Shown here: positions 45,055 to 53,878 of the stretch, in pieces
Layout of the letters: each line of letters opens with the position of its first letter
Position numbering within the stretch: the stretch's first letter is position 1
Source of the DNA: Paraburkholderia ribeironis
Lineage (GTDB): Bacteria; Pseudomonadota; Gammaproteobacteria; Burkholderiales; Burkholderiaceae
Reading direction: 5' to 3'
Length of the DNA: 64,000 nt
Assembly: GCF_900019265.1 (NCBI RefSeq)
Contig: NZ_CYGX02000064.1
Location: 1 to 64,000 of the forward strand
Notes under the pieces: model-generated
Told to the model about the DNA's origin: nothing
What the model saw: the letters and a program-made list of their open reading frames with translations, nothing else
Database searches by the model: none
Translations under genes and position numbers: made by a program

Positions 45055-46146
45055 CTAGAACGTATGGCGGATGCCGACATTCACGCCAGCCGTGGTGCCC
45101 ACCGGCAGGTTCAGTGCGTTGTTGACCGAGAGGCCGGTGCGCATGCCGCCGTGATTCGTCACGAAGCCGACCTGCCCATACGTGACGGTGGCCTTCGACA
45201 GCGAATACGCGAACCCCGTCGATGCCAGCACCGAATTGTTCGACGAGTCGTTCGCGTCGCGCGTGACCCACACGCCCGCGTCGACGTTCAATGCCGGTGT
45301 GATGCGATAGCTGGCGCCACCCGAATACACGCGATTGTTGAACGAGCCCGCGACCTTGTACTGCACGTACGAGGCTTTCACGGTCAGGTCGTTGAACACG
45401 TAGCTCGCGCCGAGCGCGCGGCCGTTGAATTCGACCACGCTTGGCACCGGGATCGACGCGGCGCTGCCACCGGCGTTGCCGCTATATAGCGCGGCATCCA
45501 TCGTCAAGGAGCCGAGGTGGTAGCGCAGGCTCGCCGAGTACTGGCGGCCCGCCTGGAAATTGCCGGCGGCACCGCCGAGCGCCAGCAGCGCGCTGGCCTG
45601 CAGCCCGGCGATTTCAGGCGACGTGTACGAAATAGCGTTGGGATTGAACAGGCCCGTCACGAAGACGTTGTTCAGATAGGTGACGAGACCGCTGCCGAAG
45701 TACGACATATCGCGCGGGTCGACGTCGTACACCGCAAGGAAGAACGGCGAGTGCTGCAAGCCGGCCTTGAGCGTGCCGAAGCGGCTGGCCACGCCGACCC
45801 AGGCCTCGCGGCCGAACAGGTTGCCGTTCGAATTGCCGAACGCACCGTTGGCGATGCTGACGCCGCTCTCGAGCCCGAAGATCGCCCGCATGCCGCCGCC
45901 GAGGTCTTCGGCGCCACGCATGCCGAAGAATGAACCGGACAGGCCGCCGTCGGTGAACGCGTAGCGATGGCCGGCGTTCTGGCCGGTCGTCGGGTCAAGC
46001 GCCTTGCTGGTGTAGAGCAGCGACCCGTCGACGATCCCGTACAGCGTGACGCTGCTTTGCGCGTTGGCGTTCTGGGTCGTACCCAGTGCACACGCGCCCA
46101 TGAGTCCGAGTATGGCTGCGACCCGATTGCGATAACTTGCCGGCAT
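45055..46146 (-). CDS. Outer-membrane porin, Burkholderia trimeric type
   Basis: A 363-residue porin. A signal peptide (1-29, ending ANA) precedes QSSVTLYGIVDGSLLYTS, the standard start of beta-proteobacterial porins. RAIFGLESGVSIANG, LFGREAWVGVASRFGTLKAG and a C-terminal strand ending in Phe (GVNVGIRHTF), as required for outer-membrane insertion, follow. AGGAGA precedes ATG. Its promoter closely matches that of the Liv operon, so it likely provides outer-membrane entry for the same substrate. Confidence 0.94.
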   Translation of the reverse strand: MPASYRNRVAAILGLMGACALGTTQNANAQSSVTLYGIVDGSLLYTSKALDPTTGQNAGHRYAFTDGGLSGSFFGMRGAEDLGGGMRAIFGLESGVSIANGAFGNSNGNLFGREAWVGVASRFGTLKAGLQHSPFFLAVYDVDPRDMSYFGSGLVTYLNNVFVTGLFNPNAISYTSPEIAGLQASALLALGGAAGNFQAGRQYSASLRYHLGSLTMDAALYSGNAGGSAASIPVPSVVEFNGRALGASYVFNDLTVKASYVQYKVAGSFNNRVYSGGASYRITPALNVDAGVWVTRDANDSSNNSVLASTGFAYSLSKATVTYGQVGFVTNHGGMRTGLSVNNALNLPVGTTAGVNVGIRHTF

Positions 46147-46406
46147 GCTGTGTGTCTCCTTTTTTTTGAATCGAGTGAACTGGCGAAGTAAGGCTGGTGC
46201 TGCGCGGTTCTGGCGATCTGTGGCGCGGCGGTGCGATTTCAATGGGCGACCGCGAGCCCTCGTTATTTGTTAAGGAATGCCAGGCATCTGGTCTGCTGGT
46301 GCGCGCTGCGGTTGATTGCGCCCGGATCCGTAGCCTCGTGAGCGTGGGGCGGGTCGACTCTAGAAAGCGCTCATCGAATACTTATTGCGCATAGGATGCA
46401 CGCGCA

Positions 46407-46467
46407 ATTTGGCACGACCGTTCGCTCCGTGTCAACGGGAAAAGTCACCTTTAGGACTGCAATGCAG
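46407..46467 (-). promoter_or_regulatory. Porin promoter with upstream CTGCATTGCAG palindrome
   Basis: On the minus strand TTGACA (complement of 46430-46435), a 17-bp spacer and CCAAAT (complement of 46407-46412) form the promoter. CTGCAATGCAG (46457-46467 on the plus strand) lies 21 bp upstream of the -35. It differs from the Liv promoter at only a few spacer positions. Confidence 0.72.
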
Positions 46468-46588
46468 GCGCAAATAGGGAAAATACCTGGCGCTAATCCG
46501 GCGCGTCATTTTTGAGATAAGTGCTTGTAATTGCGAGAAATAATTTGCTTGATGGGGTTGAATGAAAAAACTCGGTGCCGGTTTTTTG

Positions 46589-46603
46589 TTCTGCATTGCA
46601 GAA
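46589..46603. promoter_or_regulatory. Distal 15-bp palindrome TTCTGCATTGCAGAA
   Basis: This is the best copy of the repeated operator: a perfect palindrome extending 7 bp on each side of the centre. It lies 443 bp upstream of the porin start and 237 bp upstream of the DUF4148 gene. The rest of 46147-46839 holds no gene. Confidence 0.65.
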
Positions 46604-46839
46604 TACGCAGTGAACGAACAGGCTGGCGACAGATGGCTCGATCATTCGACACGTTCACTGAAGCTCACGGCCGATCCGTGTCCGATGGCGCGACTGTAAC
46701 GTGACACCAGTCTGCGCAATTTGCCTGTAAGCTCTTTCAGGCGAGCCGTGCGGAACAGGGCGCGCGACTCGTTATGCTGAAAGAAGATTCGCAGACAGGC
46801 TTGCACGCCCATTGCCAACTTTCTGGAGGAATATCAGTT

Positions 46840-47148
46840 ATGAAGAGCTTCGCCATTAAACGAATCATGCTGGGGGTTTCGGTCGTCGCGATGGTCGCTG
46901 GCAGCATTCCACTAGCCATCGCGCAAGATGCAAACGAGACCACAGCCGCCCCGTCCGGCACGAGCGCTGCGAAGCCGACCAAGGCCGAGCGCAAGGCGGC
47001 ACGCAAGGAGGCCCGCGCGAAGAAGAATGCTGAGCTGAAGAAGCTCGAAGAGGCGGGCTATCAGCCGTCCCGCAACGATCCGAACTATCCGACCGATATA
47101 CAGAACGCGCAGAAGAAGGCTGGGATCGGTGCACCCGCGAGCCAGTAA
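46840..47148 (+). CDS. DUF4148 secreted protein
   Basis: A 102-residue protein. The signal peptide MKSFAIKRIMLGVSVVAMVA ends near AIAQ. A Lys/Ala-rich helix (KAERKAARKEARAKKNAELK) and the DUF4148 signature LKKLEEAGYQPSRNDPNYPT, then DIQNAQKKAG, follow. These small periplasmic proteins are abundant in Burkholderia-group bacteria and have no assigned function. CTGGAGGA precedes the ATG. Confidence 0.88.
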   Translation: MKSFAIKRIMLGVSVVAMVAGSIPLAIAQDANETTAAPSGTSAAKPTKAERKAARKEARAKKNAELKKLEEAGYQPSRNDPNYPTDIQNAQKKAGIGAPASQ

Positions 47149-47180
47149 GCGGCCAGTAAGTGGGTGGTAAGCGGTGAGGC

Positions 47181-47226
47181 GGACGTCCGGTGCACTGCAG
47201 CCTGGTTCAACGGACGCCGGACGTCC
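47181..47226. terminator. Long hairpin after the DUF4148 gene
   Basis: GGACGTCCGG (47181-47190) and CCGGACGTCC (47217-47226) are exact inverted repeats with a 26-nt loop, 32 bp after the stop. There is no T-run, so intrinsic termination is uncertain; mRNA stabilisation is an alternative. Confidence 0.45.
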
Positions 47227-47282
47227 TCGCCAGCATCTCGACAAACATGCCGATGAACGCACTGGTGCGTGTCGGCATCTGT

Positions 47283-47368
47283 CACTGCCGCGGATATGGC
47301 GGGTCGATATCCGCCGCCGATGCGTCACGGCCGCGGATATAGCGGATCGATATCCGCGGCCGATGTGT
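47283..47368. repeat. Tandem pair of 43-bp hairpin units
   Basis: Two direct copies of a 43-bp unit (47283-47325 and 47326-47368) differ at a handful of positions. In the second, GGCCGCGGATAT (47329-47340) and ATATCCGCGGCC (47350-47361) form a perfect 12-bp stem with a 9-nt loop; the first has a slightly shorter version. They lie between two convergent genes, a usual place for REP/BIME-like elements. Confidence 0.85.
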
Positions 47369-47436
47369 CGTAGCCGGGCGATTCACGCGCCGACGTGATC
47401 CGGCTTACGAGGTGATCGCAAAGGCGATCGTGCCTA

Positions 47437-47742
47437 TCAATCCTCGTCCCACCCATGGCGCTCGCGCCATTCGCGTTCATGCTCGTGATGACGCCACTTT
47501 CGCTCGCGCCACTCGCGCCGTTCGTACCAGTCGCGCTCGCGCGGGTCTGCGGCGTAGCCATAGGTAACGACCGGCTCGGGCGCATAAACGACTGGCGGCG
47601 GCGCCTCGTAGACCGGTTGCGCCGGTACGAACACCGGCCCCGGAATGCCGATGCCGATACCCACATCCACGTGGGCGGACGCCATCGAGGACGCCGCCAG
47701 CATCGCGCCGCCGACTACCACCGCCAATACGGTCTTATGCAT
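47437..47742 (-). CDS. Small secreted Tyr/Pro/Arg-rich protein
   Basis: A 101-residue protein. The signal peptide MHKTVLAVVVGGAMLAASSM is cut near ASAHV. A Gly/Pro/Val/Tyr-rich stretch (GIPGPVFVPAQPVYEAPPPV) follows, then a highly charged RERDWYERREWRERKWRHHE tail. Similar PXPVV-type small envelope proteins occur widely in Burkholderia-group genomes, with no established role. The frame continues open upstream, but only this ATG gives a signal peptide. Confidence 0.75.
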   Translation of the reverse strand: MHKTVLAVVVGGAMLAASSMASAHVDVGIGIGIPGPVFVPAQPVYEAPPPVVYAPEPVVTYGYAADPRERDWYERREWRERKWRHHEHEREWRERHGWDED

Positions 47743-48088
47743 GATTTTTCTGTCGCCCGGTGTAAGAGGCGATCGCAGTGAAGATGCCGCGTAGTGTAGG
47801 CAGCGCGGCGGCGTGCAGGTGCAAGAAGGATGCGATTTCGGTAACACCGAGTAACGGTGCACGGCCTTAAGGTTGCCATAACGATTACTGTGCACCATGG
47901 GCGGTTTCGCACGGACGGTTGCGCCCATGCGCGTATAGTGCGGCGCTGCTGTCGGCCGGAAGCGGGAAGCGGCTGCGCCGCGTCGTTTTTTGCCGAGAGG
48001 CCTGATAGGCCCCTGGGTCCATGGGCCCATCGGCCCATCTGCCCATCTGCCCAATGACTCGACAGGCAGCCGCAATGGAGCGGGAGTA
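47743..48088. other. Gene-free stretch with degenerate GC repeats
   Basis: No coding frame is supported. Around 48005-48052 the unit (C)GGCCCAT / TGCCCAT recurs several times, another short imperfect repeat. It presumably contains the promoter of the minus-strand small secreted protein. Confidence 0.4.
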
Positions 48089-48220
48089 ATGACTTTTTCA
48101 ACCGAGATCTGGGCGCTTGCCCGTCTATGGTGCATGTCGCCGATACTGGGCGCAATGGCGCTCTGGTATCTGTCGCGCGCCGACCGTTTGGTCGATGCGG
48201 TACGCGGCCGCCACCTGTGA
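48089..48220 (+). CDS. Possible 43-residue membrane peptide
   Basis: An open frame MTFSTEIWALARLWCMSPIL, then GAMALWYLSRADRLVDAVRG, preceded by GGAGCGGGAGTA. One hydrophobic segment (about residues 7-28) suggests an inner-membrane peptide. Without homologues I cannot confirm that it is translated. Confidence 0.35.
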   Translation: MTFSTEIWALARLWCMSPILGAMALWYLSRADRLVDAVRGRHL

Positions 48221-48573
48221 TCGACGACTTTCACGCCAACGCGCAAGACCGCCGCCGCCCCCGCGTCGCACGCTCCCGCCCAGCATGAGTTTGCGCCGGC
48301 GCGCGGCCGCATCCTGAGCCGTCCCGTCTCACCGACCCGGGTTTTTTCGCCGCGCGAGCGCCACTTGCTCTGACGCGACATCCAGCCCAACTCGCCCGCC
48401 TGCCGCCAAACCCTTACCCCACCGGGCTTCTGCCGCCCGCGACCGGCCCGTTGACAGCCCAGGTGTCGCATTTCCTCATGTGGTTGTCGCAAATAGTCGG
48501 CAACCCGCACTTTTTTCTGGCAACTATGTATGCACAGCGCGGACGGACGTCCGCCACGTCAGGAGAGTATTCA
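48221..48573. other. Upstream region of the choline-type ABC operon
   Basis: No gene. It must contain the promoter for the ATPase gene at 48574. GGACGGACGTCC near 48541-48552 contains the palindrome GGACGTCC, which is also present near 47181; its meaning is unclear. Confidence 0.35.
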
Positions 48574-49752
48574 ATGAATTCCCCGAAAGTCGTGGTCGAA
48601 GGGCTGTGCAAGGTGTTCGGCACCAACCCGCAACAGGCGATCGCCATGCTGGCCAGCGGTGCAACCAAAGAGGACGTGTTTGCGCGCACCGGCCAGATTG
48701 TCGGCGTGCACGACGTATCGTTCGAAGTCAGGGAAGGCGAAATCTTCGTGCTGATGGGCCTGTCGGGCTCCGGCAAGTCGACGCTGATACGCCTGATCAA
48801 TCGGCTCGTCGAACCGACGGCCGGCAAGGTGCTGATCGACGGCCGCGACGTGGCCAGCGTGCCGCGCTCGGAACTGACCGCGCTGCGCCGCAAGGACATG
48901 AGCATGGTGTTCCAGTCGTTCGCGCTGATGCCGCAGCGCACGGTGCTGTCCAACGCGGCCTTCGGTCTCGAAGTGGCGGGCGTCGGCCGCAAGGAGCGCG
49001 AGAAGCGCGCGATGACGGTGCTCGAGCAGGTCGGCCTCGCGCCATTCGCCGAAAAGCTGCCCGCCCAGCTCTCCGGTGGCATGCAGCAGCGCGTCGGGCT
49101 CGCTCGCGCGCTGGCGGTCAATCCATCGCTGATGATCATGGACGAGGCGTTCTCCGCGCTCGACCCGCTCAAGCGCAAGGAAATGCAGAACGTGCTGCTG
49201 GAGCTGCAACGCGAACAGCAGCGCACCATCCTGTTCGTGTCGCACGATCTGGAAGAGGCGATGCGCATCGGCACGCGCATCGCGATCATGGAAGGCGGCC
49301 GGGTGGTGCAGATCGGCACGCCACAGGAAATCATCACGAACCCCGCCGACGATTACGTGCGCGCATTCTTCGAAGGTATCGACACGAGCCGCTATCTGAC
49401 CGCCGGCGATCTGATGCAGACGGACGCCGTACCGTTGATGCAGCATTCGCCGCAGATCGATGCGTCGAGCGTCGCCGCCACGCTGAACGGCAGCGCCGAA
49501 TACGCGTTCGTGCTCGACAGCGAGCGCAAGATTCGCGGCTTCGTGTGCCGCGACGCGCAGGGCAGCGCATCGCCGCAGCTCAATCAGATCGAATGCATCC
49601 GCCGCAGCACGCCGCTCGACGACGTCGTCGAACGCGTGGTGGCGAGCCATGCGCCCTTGCCAGTCGTCGAAGCGGACGGCTCCTACTGCGGTTCGGTCAA
49701 CAAGACGAACGTGCTGAACGTTCTCACGCGCCATCGAGGTTCCCATGTCTGA
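48574..49752 (+). CDS. Glycine betaine/choline-type ABC transporter ATPase (ProV/ChoV-like)
   Basis: A 392-residue ATPase. The N-terminal FGTNPQQAIAMLASGATKED is the ProV-type start. Walker A GLSGSGKST (62-70), FQSFALMPQRTVLSNAAFGL, signature LSGGMQQRVGLARAL and LMIMDEAFSALDPL follow. A C-terminal CBS-like domain (about 285-385, RKIRGFVCRD, PLPVVEADGSYCG) is usual for osmolyte and choline importers. AGGAGA precedes the ATG. It overlaps the permease gene by 8 bp. Confidence 0.93.
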   Translation: MNSPKVVVEGLCKVFGTNPQQAIAMLASGATKEDVFARTGQIVGVHDVSFEVREGEIFVLMGLSGSGKSTLIRLINRLVEPTAGKVLIDGRDVASVPRSELTALRRKDMSMVFQSFALMPQRTVLSNAAFGLEVAGVGRKEREKRAMTVLEQVGLAPFAEKLPAQLSGGMQQRVGLARALAVNPSLMIMDEAFSALDPLKRKEMQNVLLELQREQQRTILFVSHDLEEAMRIGTRIAIMEGGRVVQIGTPQEIITNPADDYVRAFFEGIDTSRYLTAGDLMQTDAVPLMQHSPQIDASSVAATLNGSAEYAFVLDSERKIRGFVCRDAQGSASPQLNQIECIRRSTPLDDVVERVVASHAPLPVVEADGSYCGSVNKTNVLNVLTRHRGSHV

Positions 49753-50647
49753 AATCATTCCACTTGGCGCCTGGGTCGATCACGGCGTTCACTATCTGCT
49801 TGATCACGACGCCCGCACGTTCGACGCGATCGGCAAGGTAATCGAGAGTTTTGCCGCAGTGGTCGAGCACGGCCTGCAGGCCATCCCGATGTGGGCGCTG
49901 ATGGCGCTCTTCGTCGGTGTCGGGTTGTGGCGCGTAGGCTGGCGCTTCGCGCTGTTCACGCTGGCGGCGATGCTGCTGATCTACAGCACCGGTTTCTGGG
50001 ATCAGATGGTGATCACGCTCGGCCTGACGCTATCGTCGACGGTGATCAGCCTGCTGCTCGGCGTGCCGCTCGGCATCTGGATGGCGAAGAGCCGCACGGT
50101 CGAGACGGTCGTGCGCCCGGTGCTCGATCTGATGCAGACCATGCCCGCGTTCGTCTACCTGATTCCGGCCGCGATGCTGTTCGGCCTTGGCCGCGTGCCG
50201 GGCATCCTCTCGACGGTGATCTTCGCGATGCCGCCCGCGGTACGTCTGACGGCACTCGGCATCAAGCAGGTGAACCGCGAGATCGTCGAAGCGGGCCAGG
50301 CGTTCGGCTGCACGCCGTGGCAACTGCTCTACAAGGTGCAGTTTCCGAATGCGCTGCCGTCGATCATGACCGGCGTGAACCAGACCATCATGATGGCGCT
50401 CTCGATGGTGATCATTGCGTCGATGGTGGGCGCGGGCGGTTTGGGCAACGACGTGCTGGCCAGCATCCAGCGGCTCGATATCGGGCTCGGCTTCGAAAGC
50501 GGCCTGTCGGTGGTGATGCTCGCGATCATTCTCGACCGCATCACGGAGAGCTTCGGCCGCGCGCCGGGCATGGCGCGGGCGCCGTTGCTGTCAGGCTTGC
50601 GCAGCGTGCTGAAGGTGCGCCGCGCGCCGGCGGCGCAGCACGGCTGA
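49745..50647 (+). CDS. Glycine betaine/choline-type ABC transporter permease (ProW/ChoW-like)
   Basis: A 300-residue permease with about six membrane segments. It has the ProW core STVISLLLGVPLGIWMAKSR and VRPVLDLMQTMPAFVYLIPA. The EAA-like loop EIVEAGQAFGCTPWQLLYKV and PSIMTGVNQTIMMALSMVII follow. Its start overlaps the ATPase gene. The binding protein is encoded two genes downstream, after a regulator. Confidence 0.93.
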   Translation: MSEIIPLGAWVDHGVHYLLDHDARTFDAIGKVIESFAAVVEHGLQAIPMWALMALFVGVGLWRVGWRFALFTLAAMLLIYSTGFWDQMVITLGLTLSSTVISLLLGVPLGIWMAKSRTVETVVRPVLDLMQTMPAFVYLIPAAMLFGLGRVPGILSTVIFAMPPAVRLTALGIKQVNREIVEAGQAFGCTPWQLLYKVQFPNALPSIMTGVNQTIMMALSMVIIASMVGAGGLGNDVLASIQRLDIGLGFESGLSVVMLAIILDRITESFGRAPGMARAPLLSGLRSVLKVRRAPAAQHG

Positions 50648-50654
50648 GCCGCCC

Positions 50655-51653
50655 ATGAAGCGCGACGCGATCGTCCAGGTTGATGCCCACGCGGATTCGC
50701 CGTTGTCCCGGCTCGCGCACGTCGGCTTCCTGACGCTGCCGAACTTTTCGATGATCGCCTTCACCAGCGCGGTCGAGGTGCTGCGCATGGCCAACTACGT
50801 GGGCCGCGCGCAGCACTACCGCTGGTCGGTGATCACGCCGGACGGCGTGCCCGCGCGTGCCAGCAACGGCATCACGGTGAAGCCGACCGCGACGCTCGCC
50901 GAAACCGGCCTGCCGGATGCGCTGTTCGTATGCGCCGGCTGGCATGTGCGCGACTACGTGGACGACAGGGTCGTTGCGTTGCTGCGCGAGGTGGCCGAGC
51001 AAGGCATTCCGCTCGGCGGCATCTGCACGGGTCCGTATGCGCTGCTCGCCGCGGGCCTGCTCGACGGCTATCGCGCCACCGTGCATTGGGAAGACATGTC
51101 GCCGCTGCACAAGAGCTATCCGCATGTGCGTTTCGCCGACGAGCTATTCGTGATCGACCGCGACCGGATGACCTGCACCGGCGGCACCGCGCCGCTCGAT
51201 CTGATGCTGAACCTGGTCGGCATGCGGCTGGGCCAGGCGGTGGCGGCGCAGGTGTCCGAGCAGTTCGTCGTCGAGCGGATTCGCGGCTCGACCGACTATC
51301 AGCACATTCCGGTCGACGCGCGGGTCGGCTTCTCGCGCGCCGAACTGATCGAAGTGGTGCGGCTCATGGAGGCGAATATAGAGGAGCCCTTATCGCTCGA
51401 CGAACTCGCGCGGCTCGTGAATCTGTCGCAACGTCATTTGCAGCGCATGTTCAAGATGTTCCTGAGCGTATCGCCGACGCACTACTACCTGACACTGCGA
51501 TTGCGGCGCGCACGTGAGCTGTTGCGCAATACGGATGCATCGATCGCGCGGGTGACGACCGTGTGCGGATTTCATTCGCCGTGCCATTTCAGCAAGGCTT
51601 ATCGCGCGCAGTTCGGCCATGCGCCGAGTGTCGAGCGGCGCTTGTCCGCGTAA
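50655..51653 (+). CDS. GlxA-family (DJ-1-like plus AraC) regulator in the transporter operon
   Basis: A 332-residue regulator. A DJ-1/PfpI-like amidotransferase-fold domain (about 20-195, VGFLTLPNFSMIAFTSAVEV, LGGICTGPYALLAAGLLDGY) is followed by an AraC helix-turn-helix pair (about 235-330, LSLDELARLVNLSQRHLQRM, RVTTVCGFHSPCHFSKAYRA). It lies 7 bp after the permease gene, inside the operon. GbdR, SouR and CdhR of Pseudomonas, which sense betaine, sarcosine or carnitine derivatives, share this architecture. Which one this equals cannot be told without phylogeny. Confidence 0.9.
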   Translation: MKRDAIVQVDAHADSPLSRLAHVGFLTLPNFSMIAFTSAVEVLRMANYVGRAQHYRWSVITPDGVPARASNGITVKPTATLAETGLPDALFVCAGWHVRDYVDDRVVALLREVAEQGIPLGGICTGPYALLAAGLLDGYRATVHWEDMSPLHKSYPHVRFADELFVIDRDRMTCTGGTAPLDLMLNLVGMRLGQAVAAQVSEQFVVERIRGSTDYQHIPVDARVGFSRAELIEVVRLMEANIEEPLSLDELARLVNLSQRHLQRMFKMFLSVSPTHYYLTLRLRRARELLRNTDASIARVTTVCGFHSPCHFSKAYRAQFGHAPSVERRLSA

Positions 51654-51710
51654 AGCGCCTTTGTCCGCGTGACGCGGCTATTAACTGACTCATCACCCCG
51701 AGGAAACGCC

Positions 51711-52646
51711 ATGAAACGTTTGTGGGCTGCGTCGCTGTGCGCGCTGTCTGTGTCGTCCGCCTTTGCCGCGGAACCGGCCGCGTGCCGGAACGTGCGTTTC
51801 GCCGATGTCGGCTGGACCGATATCGCGGCGACCACCGGTCTTGCATCGACGGTGCTCGAAGGACTCGGCTACAAGCCGAGCAAAACGATCGCATCAGTGC
51901 CGATCACGTTCGCCGGCGTGAAGAGCAAGCAGATCGACGTGTTCCTCGGCTACTGGTCGCCGACCATGGACCCGATGATCGATCCGTTCCGCAAGGGCGG
52001 CCAGCTGAGCGTGCTGCCCACGCCCAACCTGACCGGCGCGAAATACACGCTGGCGGTGCCCGACTACGCGTATCAGGCGGGGATCAAAACCTTCACCGAT
52101 ATCGCGAAGAATTACGACAAGCTCGACGGCAAGATCTACGGGATCGAGCCGGGCAACGACGGCAATGCGCTGATCAAGAAGATGATCGACAGCAATCAGT
52201 TCGGGCTCGGCAAGTTCAGGCTGGTGGAGTCGAGCGAGGCGGGCATGCTGGTCGAGGTGAACCGCGCGATCCGCGAGAAGAAGCCGATCGTGTTTCTCGG
52301 CTGGGAGCCGCATCCGATGAACGTGCAGATGAAGATCGACTATCTGGCGGGCGGCGATGCGGTATTCGGCCCGAACTACGGCGAAGCGAAAGTGCTGACG
52401 GTCACGCCGAACGATTACTCGACGCGCTGTCCGAACGTCGCGAAGCTGGTGTCGAACCTGCAGTTCACGACCGACATCGAGAACCATGTGATGCTGCCGA
52501 TCATGAACAAGAGCGATCCGAACAAGGCTGCGCGCGAGTGGCTGAAGCAAAATCCCGCCGTGCTCGACAAGTGGCTGGCTGGAGTGAAGACGTTCGACGG
52601 CAAGGATGGCTTGCCGGCGGTGAAGGCCTACGTCGCGGGGCAGTGA
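51711..52646 (+). CDS. Choline/betaine-type periplasmic binding protein (ChoX/CaiX-like)
   Basis: A 311-residue binding protein of the OpuAC/ChoX family. A signal peptide (1-19, ending AFAA) is followed by FADVGWTDIAATTG (Trp35, Asp37), FLGYWSPTMDP (Trp82), PDYAYQAG and GWEPHPMN. The repeated Trp and Tyr residues sit where this family builds an aromatic box around a quaternary ammonium group. It completes the ATPase-permease transporter upstream. CGAGGAAACGCC precedes the ATG. Confidence 0.9.
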   Translation: MKRLWAASLCALSVSSAFAAEPAACRNVRFADVGWTDIAATTGLASTVLEGLGYKPSKTIASVPITFAGVKSKQIDVFLGYWSPTMDPMIDPFRKGGQLSVLPTPNLTGAKYTLAVPDYAYQAGIKTFTDIAKNYDKLDGKIYGIEPGNDGNALIKKMIDSNQFGLGKFRLVESSEAGMLVEVNRAIREKKPIVFLGWEPHPMNVQMKIDYLAGGDAVFGPNYGEAKVLTVTPNDYSTRCPNVAKLVSNLQFTTDIENHVMLPIMNKSDPNKAAREWLKQNPAVLDKWLAGVKTFDGKDGLPAVKAYVAGQ

Positions 52647-52795
52647 CAGGCAGCGCTTCGGTTCGTTTCGGTTCGGTGCCGCTTCGGCGGCGCGAGCGGG
52701 GCAGGGCGAGGGCGGGTTAGACAGCCGCCCTGGGGAGAGCGCCTTGGCGAAACCTGTCTAGCGAAGACCACCCACGCGCCTCCATACCCGCCGGA

Positions 52796-53878
52796 TCAGA
52801 TCGCCTGCGCCCGCCCTGGAAACGTCTCGTCGTAGCCACAGGCGTCTTCCACTTCTGCCGCGGTGCCGCGCTGTTCGCGATACATCATTGGCGGCAGGCC
52901 AAACTGCTTGCGGAATTCGCGGCCCAGATGCGACGCGTCGGAAAAACCACAACTCGACGCAATGTCCGCGACAGTCTTGTCCGAACTCGTCAGCAGCCAC
53001 GCGGCGGTGCGCAAACGCACCTGCTTCGCGTAGGCCTGCGGCGCCTTGCCGGTTTGCGCCTTGAAGAGCCGTTCGAGCTGACGCGGCGAGAGGTCGAGCT
53101 TGCCCGCCAGTTCGTCGAGCGACAACGACCGCCCCACGTGTTGCTCCATCAGCAGGATCGCGCGCTTGACCTTCGGATGCGCGGCGGGCGCGAGCCCCGG
53201 CGGATGCGGCTGTGGCGCGTTGCCTTTCTGCATGTCGTCGACCAGCAGAATGCGCAGCGCCTTCTGCACGGTGGCGGTTTCGAAGTGACGCAGCAAGATC
53301 GCCGCGGCCACGTCGATCGACGCGCGGCCACCGGAACAGGTGATGCGCCGCCGGTCGATCACGAACAGCCGGTCGGCGACCAGCGCTTGTTCGTTGACCG
53401 ACGGAAAGCGCTCGATGAAATCCCAGTAGTGAAACCAGCTCACGCAGATGCGGTGACCTTCGAGCACGCCTGCGCGCATCAGCGAGAACACGCCGGTGCA
53501 CATGCCGACCAGCGTCGCGTCGGTGGCGGCGGCGCGGCGGATGAATGCGAGCGTCGCATCGCTGGCGGCGGGCCCTGAATGCAGCAGGCCGCCGACTACC
53601 ACCACGTAGTCGAACGGCTCGGCGGTGTCGAAGGTTTCCCATGGCGTGATCTGGATGCCGCAACTCGCACGCACCGGCGCGAGGGTTTCCCCCAGGACGC
53701 TCCACGAGCAGCGCACCGGTTTGCTGAAGTCGCCTTCATCGGCGGACAGGCGCAGCAGATCGACGAAACCGGAGAACGCCGTGAGCGTGAAGTTCGGCAA
53801 CAGGATGATGCCGAAGCGGATGCGTTGCTTCGAGGTGCCGTGGATCGATTGAAGGGCAAGCGGTTCAGCGGAATTCAT
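52796..53878 (-). CDS. GlxA-family regulator divergent from sdaA-soxBDAG
   Basis: A 360-residue regulator with the same two-domain plan as the other GlxA protein. The DJ-1-like half contains FGIILLPNFTLTAFSGFVDL and LVGMCTGVFSLMRAGVLEGH. The AraC half contains LSLDELAGKLDLSPRQLERL and VADIASSCGFSDASHLGREF. It is transcribed away from sdaA-soxBDAG across a 328-bp gap. Position and family fit a GbdR/SouR-type activator of sarcosine use. The exact start is uncertain because the open frame runs into a 13-bp repeat upstream; ATG 53878 gives a normal length. Confidence 0.88.
   Translation of the reverse strand: MNSAEPLALQSIHGTSKQRIRFGIILLPNFTLTAFSGFVDLLRLSADEGDFSKPVRCSWSVLGETLAPVRASCGIQITPWETFDTAEPFDYVVVVGGLLHSGPAASDATLAFIRRAAATDATLVGMCTGVFSLMRAGVLEGHRICVSWFHYWDFIERFPSVNEQALVADRLFVIDRRRITCSGGRASIDVAAAILLRHFETATVQKALRILLVDDMQKGNAPQPHPPGLAPAAHPKVKRAILLMEQHVGRSLSLDELAGKLDLSPRQLERLFKAQTGKAPQAYAKQVRLRTAAWLLTSSDKTVADIASSCGFSDASHLGREFRKQFGLPPMMYREQRGTAAEVEDACGYDETFPGRAQAI

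Noticed and set aside
47743..48510. N-terminal extension of the small secreted protein (357-codon open frame)
   Set aside because: Only the last 101 codons carry a signal peptide and protein-like composition; the upstream part runs through repeats and a gene-free region.
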